Positions 62,953 through 64,000 of a stretch of DNA of 64,000 nt are shown here, piece by piece. Position numbers and translations under genes: made by a program. The notes below the pieces were generated by a model. The model was not told the DNA's origin. It was given only the letters and a program-made list of their open reading frames with translations, and searched no databases. This DNA is from Dokdonia pacifica. GTDB taxonomy: Bacteria > Bacteroidota > Bacteroidia > Flavobacteriales > Flavobacteriaceae. Location of the stretch: contig NZ_FZNY01000011.1 of the NCBI RefSeq assembly GCF_900188275.1, positions 62,001 through 126,000 on the forward strand, read 5' to 3'. Within the stretch, counting starts at the first letter, position 1, and every line of letters begins with the position of its first letter.

Positions 62953-63477
62953 ACTTATAGAAGTTATTTGCATAGAAGACAAAGCATTTTATATCCTCCT
63001 CGATGAAGTTATCGAGCGTGTAAAAGATCAAAATCATTGGTCGAGAAGCAAGACTTAGGATAATAGTCACTCCATCTTCAAGATAAATAGCATTTTCAAC
63101 ATCGTGAATTGGAACTTTGATTTTGGCGATAAACCTATGCAGGTTTTTCATTTAAGAACGGTTTAAGAGAAGCTACTTCATACGCTTTGCATTAAATGCT
63201 TTCCTTGAAGTATTCTGAAAAAAAGTGTAATGCCCAAAGGCTTTCGAAATATTCATTCGTCTGGGTATAATAGAAAGCAATTATAAATAGCCCGCTGCTG
63301 TAACGGCGGGCTACTTTTTGCAAAGTGTATTAAAGCGAGAATCTATGTATCATATATCGCAGATGACTTCAATAAGATTTGTATACCAAAGTTAAGTTGT
63401 ACTTAATATTCAACCTCTACTAAACAGTTTTACACATCTTAAATACCTATATTTATGCATATTAGAAATTTTAATTT
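62953..63477. other. 525-bp region without a convincing gene; one hairpin
   Basis: A 74-codon minus-strand frame (62927-63151, MKNLHRFIAKIKVPIHDVEN) overlaps the end of the 934-aa gene; it may be a remnant but has no recognised family. TAGCCCGC (63288-63295) pairs with GCGGGCTA (63306-63313), followed by CTTTTTG, a terminator-like hairpin for plus-strand transcripts and locally much richer in G+C. The rest is AT-rich and probably holds the promoter of the pentapeptide gene. Confidence 0.5.
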
Positions 63478-64000
63478 ATGGAATTAACTGAAAAAAGCAT
63501 TATTGATTTAATAGATCAAGGAGCTGAAGAGTGGAATAATTGGGTTAAAGAGCTAACCAAAAATGTACGTGGAATTAAATTACATTCCGACAAATCTTTA
63601 CGAAATTATCAATCGTATCATATCTCATTATCTATAGCATCTTTACCTAAGATGAAATTAAGTAGAAGAAAATTTAAACAATTTGATTTTTCTAGATTAA
63701 AAATACAGTCTTCAGAATTCAATTATGTTGAATTTGATGATTGTGATTTTTTTGAAACTCAATTTGATAATTCTAAATTTAACTATTGCATATTTAAGAA
63801 TTGCACATTCAAAAAGACTTATTTTATAGGGGCTAATTTAAATTATTCAAAATTTAACAATTGTAAATTTATTGGATGTAATTTAAGTAAGACGGAACAG
63901 TACTTAACAAAATATGACAATTGCACTATTTTATATACGTACCTAAAATTTGCAAATCTTACAGAAACACATCTTTATAAGACTACAATAGATTCTTCCA
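63478..64000 (+). CDS. Pentapeptide-repeat protein, N-terminal part (cut by window end)
   Basis: The frame starts at ATG 63478 and is open to the last base (174 codons visible). After a helical N-terminal part (DQGAEEWNNWVKELTKNVRG), residues from about 68 show repeats with Phe or Leu every five residues: FKQFDFSRLKIQSSEFNYVEF, then FDDCDFFETQFDNSKFNYCIF and FIGANLNYSKFNNCKFIGCN. Such repeats form a right-handed quadrilateral beta-helix. Known roles include DNA mimicry (gyrase protection); most are unknown. It stands in the acquired-looking right end. Confidence 0.85.
   Translation, partial: MELTEKSIIDLIDQGAEEWNNWVKELTKNVRGIKLHSDKSLRNYQSYHISLSIASLPKMKLSRRKFKQFDFSRLKIQSSEFNYVEFDDCDFFETQFDNSKFNYCIFKNCTFKKTYFIGANLNYSKFNNCKFIGCNLSKTEQYLTKYDNCTILYTYLKFANLTETHLYKTTIDSS

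Noticed and set aside
62927-63151. 74-codon minus-strand frame at the end of the 934-aa gene
   Set aside because: It has no recognised family and overlaps the neighbouring coding end; kept only as a remark within the gene-free region.

Overview
The window is AT-rich DNA from a member of the Bacteroidota, most likely a marine Flavobacteriaceae close to Dokdonia/Krokinobacter. Several lines of evidence point there: type IX secretion (T9SS) C-terminal sorting domains, promoters of the TAnnTTTG type without clear Shine-Dalgarno sequences, a class II HMG-CoA reductase next to a GYDIA-type GHMP kinase, and a DPP4 plus POT peptide-uptake block. A 20-bp palindrome, TACGCTTTCGCGAAAGCGTA, is scattered through genes and intergenic DNA. 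The genus is my inference.

Layout. 1-9025: end of a CHAT-domain protein, a large T9SS beta-helix-like protein, a tail-fibre-like secreted protein, a T9SS subtilase, a first Cys-rich double-glycine peptide and a lipoprotein. 9047-12565: a T9SS metalloprotease-like protein whose last 944 bp nearly duplicate the end of the gene at 863. 12932-13900: four more Cys-rich double-glycine peptides. Three of the five peptide genes are preceded by a short element that can fold as an H-type pseudoknot, with compensatory changes between copies. 13989-20316: housekeeping genes (OppC-type permease, tail-specific protease, surE, lpxB, NlpC/P60 lipoprotein).

20322-29139: an Hsp70-like protein divergent from two tandem paralogous membrane proteins, then a membrane-embedded patatin and an OmpA-like anchor. 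29203-34601 (minus strand): a TPR-AraC regulator, a double-glycine precursor-like peptide and two subtilases with unusually long inserts between catalytic Asp and His. 34602-38720: a structured-looking leader, small secreted and membrane proteins, REP-like repeats and a large hairpin element.

38721-57006: core genes. They include comEC, a thioredoxin-like protein, two POT transporters with DPP4 (secreted dipeptide release followed by uptake), mvaA with a GHMP kinase (mevalonate pathway), ppiD, a CorC/HlyC-type protein, lptC, a TPR protein, an outer membrane protein and coaX. 57281-64000 is accessory: small membrane proteins, a broken tyrosine recombinase, an unrecognised 934-aa protein and a pentapeptide-repeat protein cut by the window end.

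The palindrome has nine copies with an exact 14-bp core between 765 and 56706, but none from 22.5 to 39.3 kb or after 56.7 kb. Those are the regions that look acquired. No rRNA, tRNA, CRISPR array or intact insertion sequence was seen.
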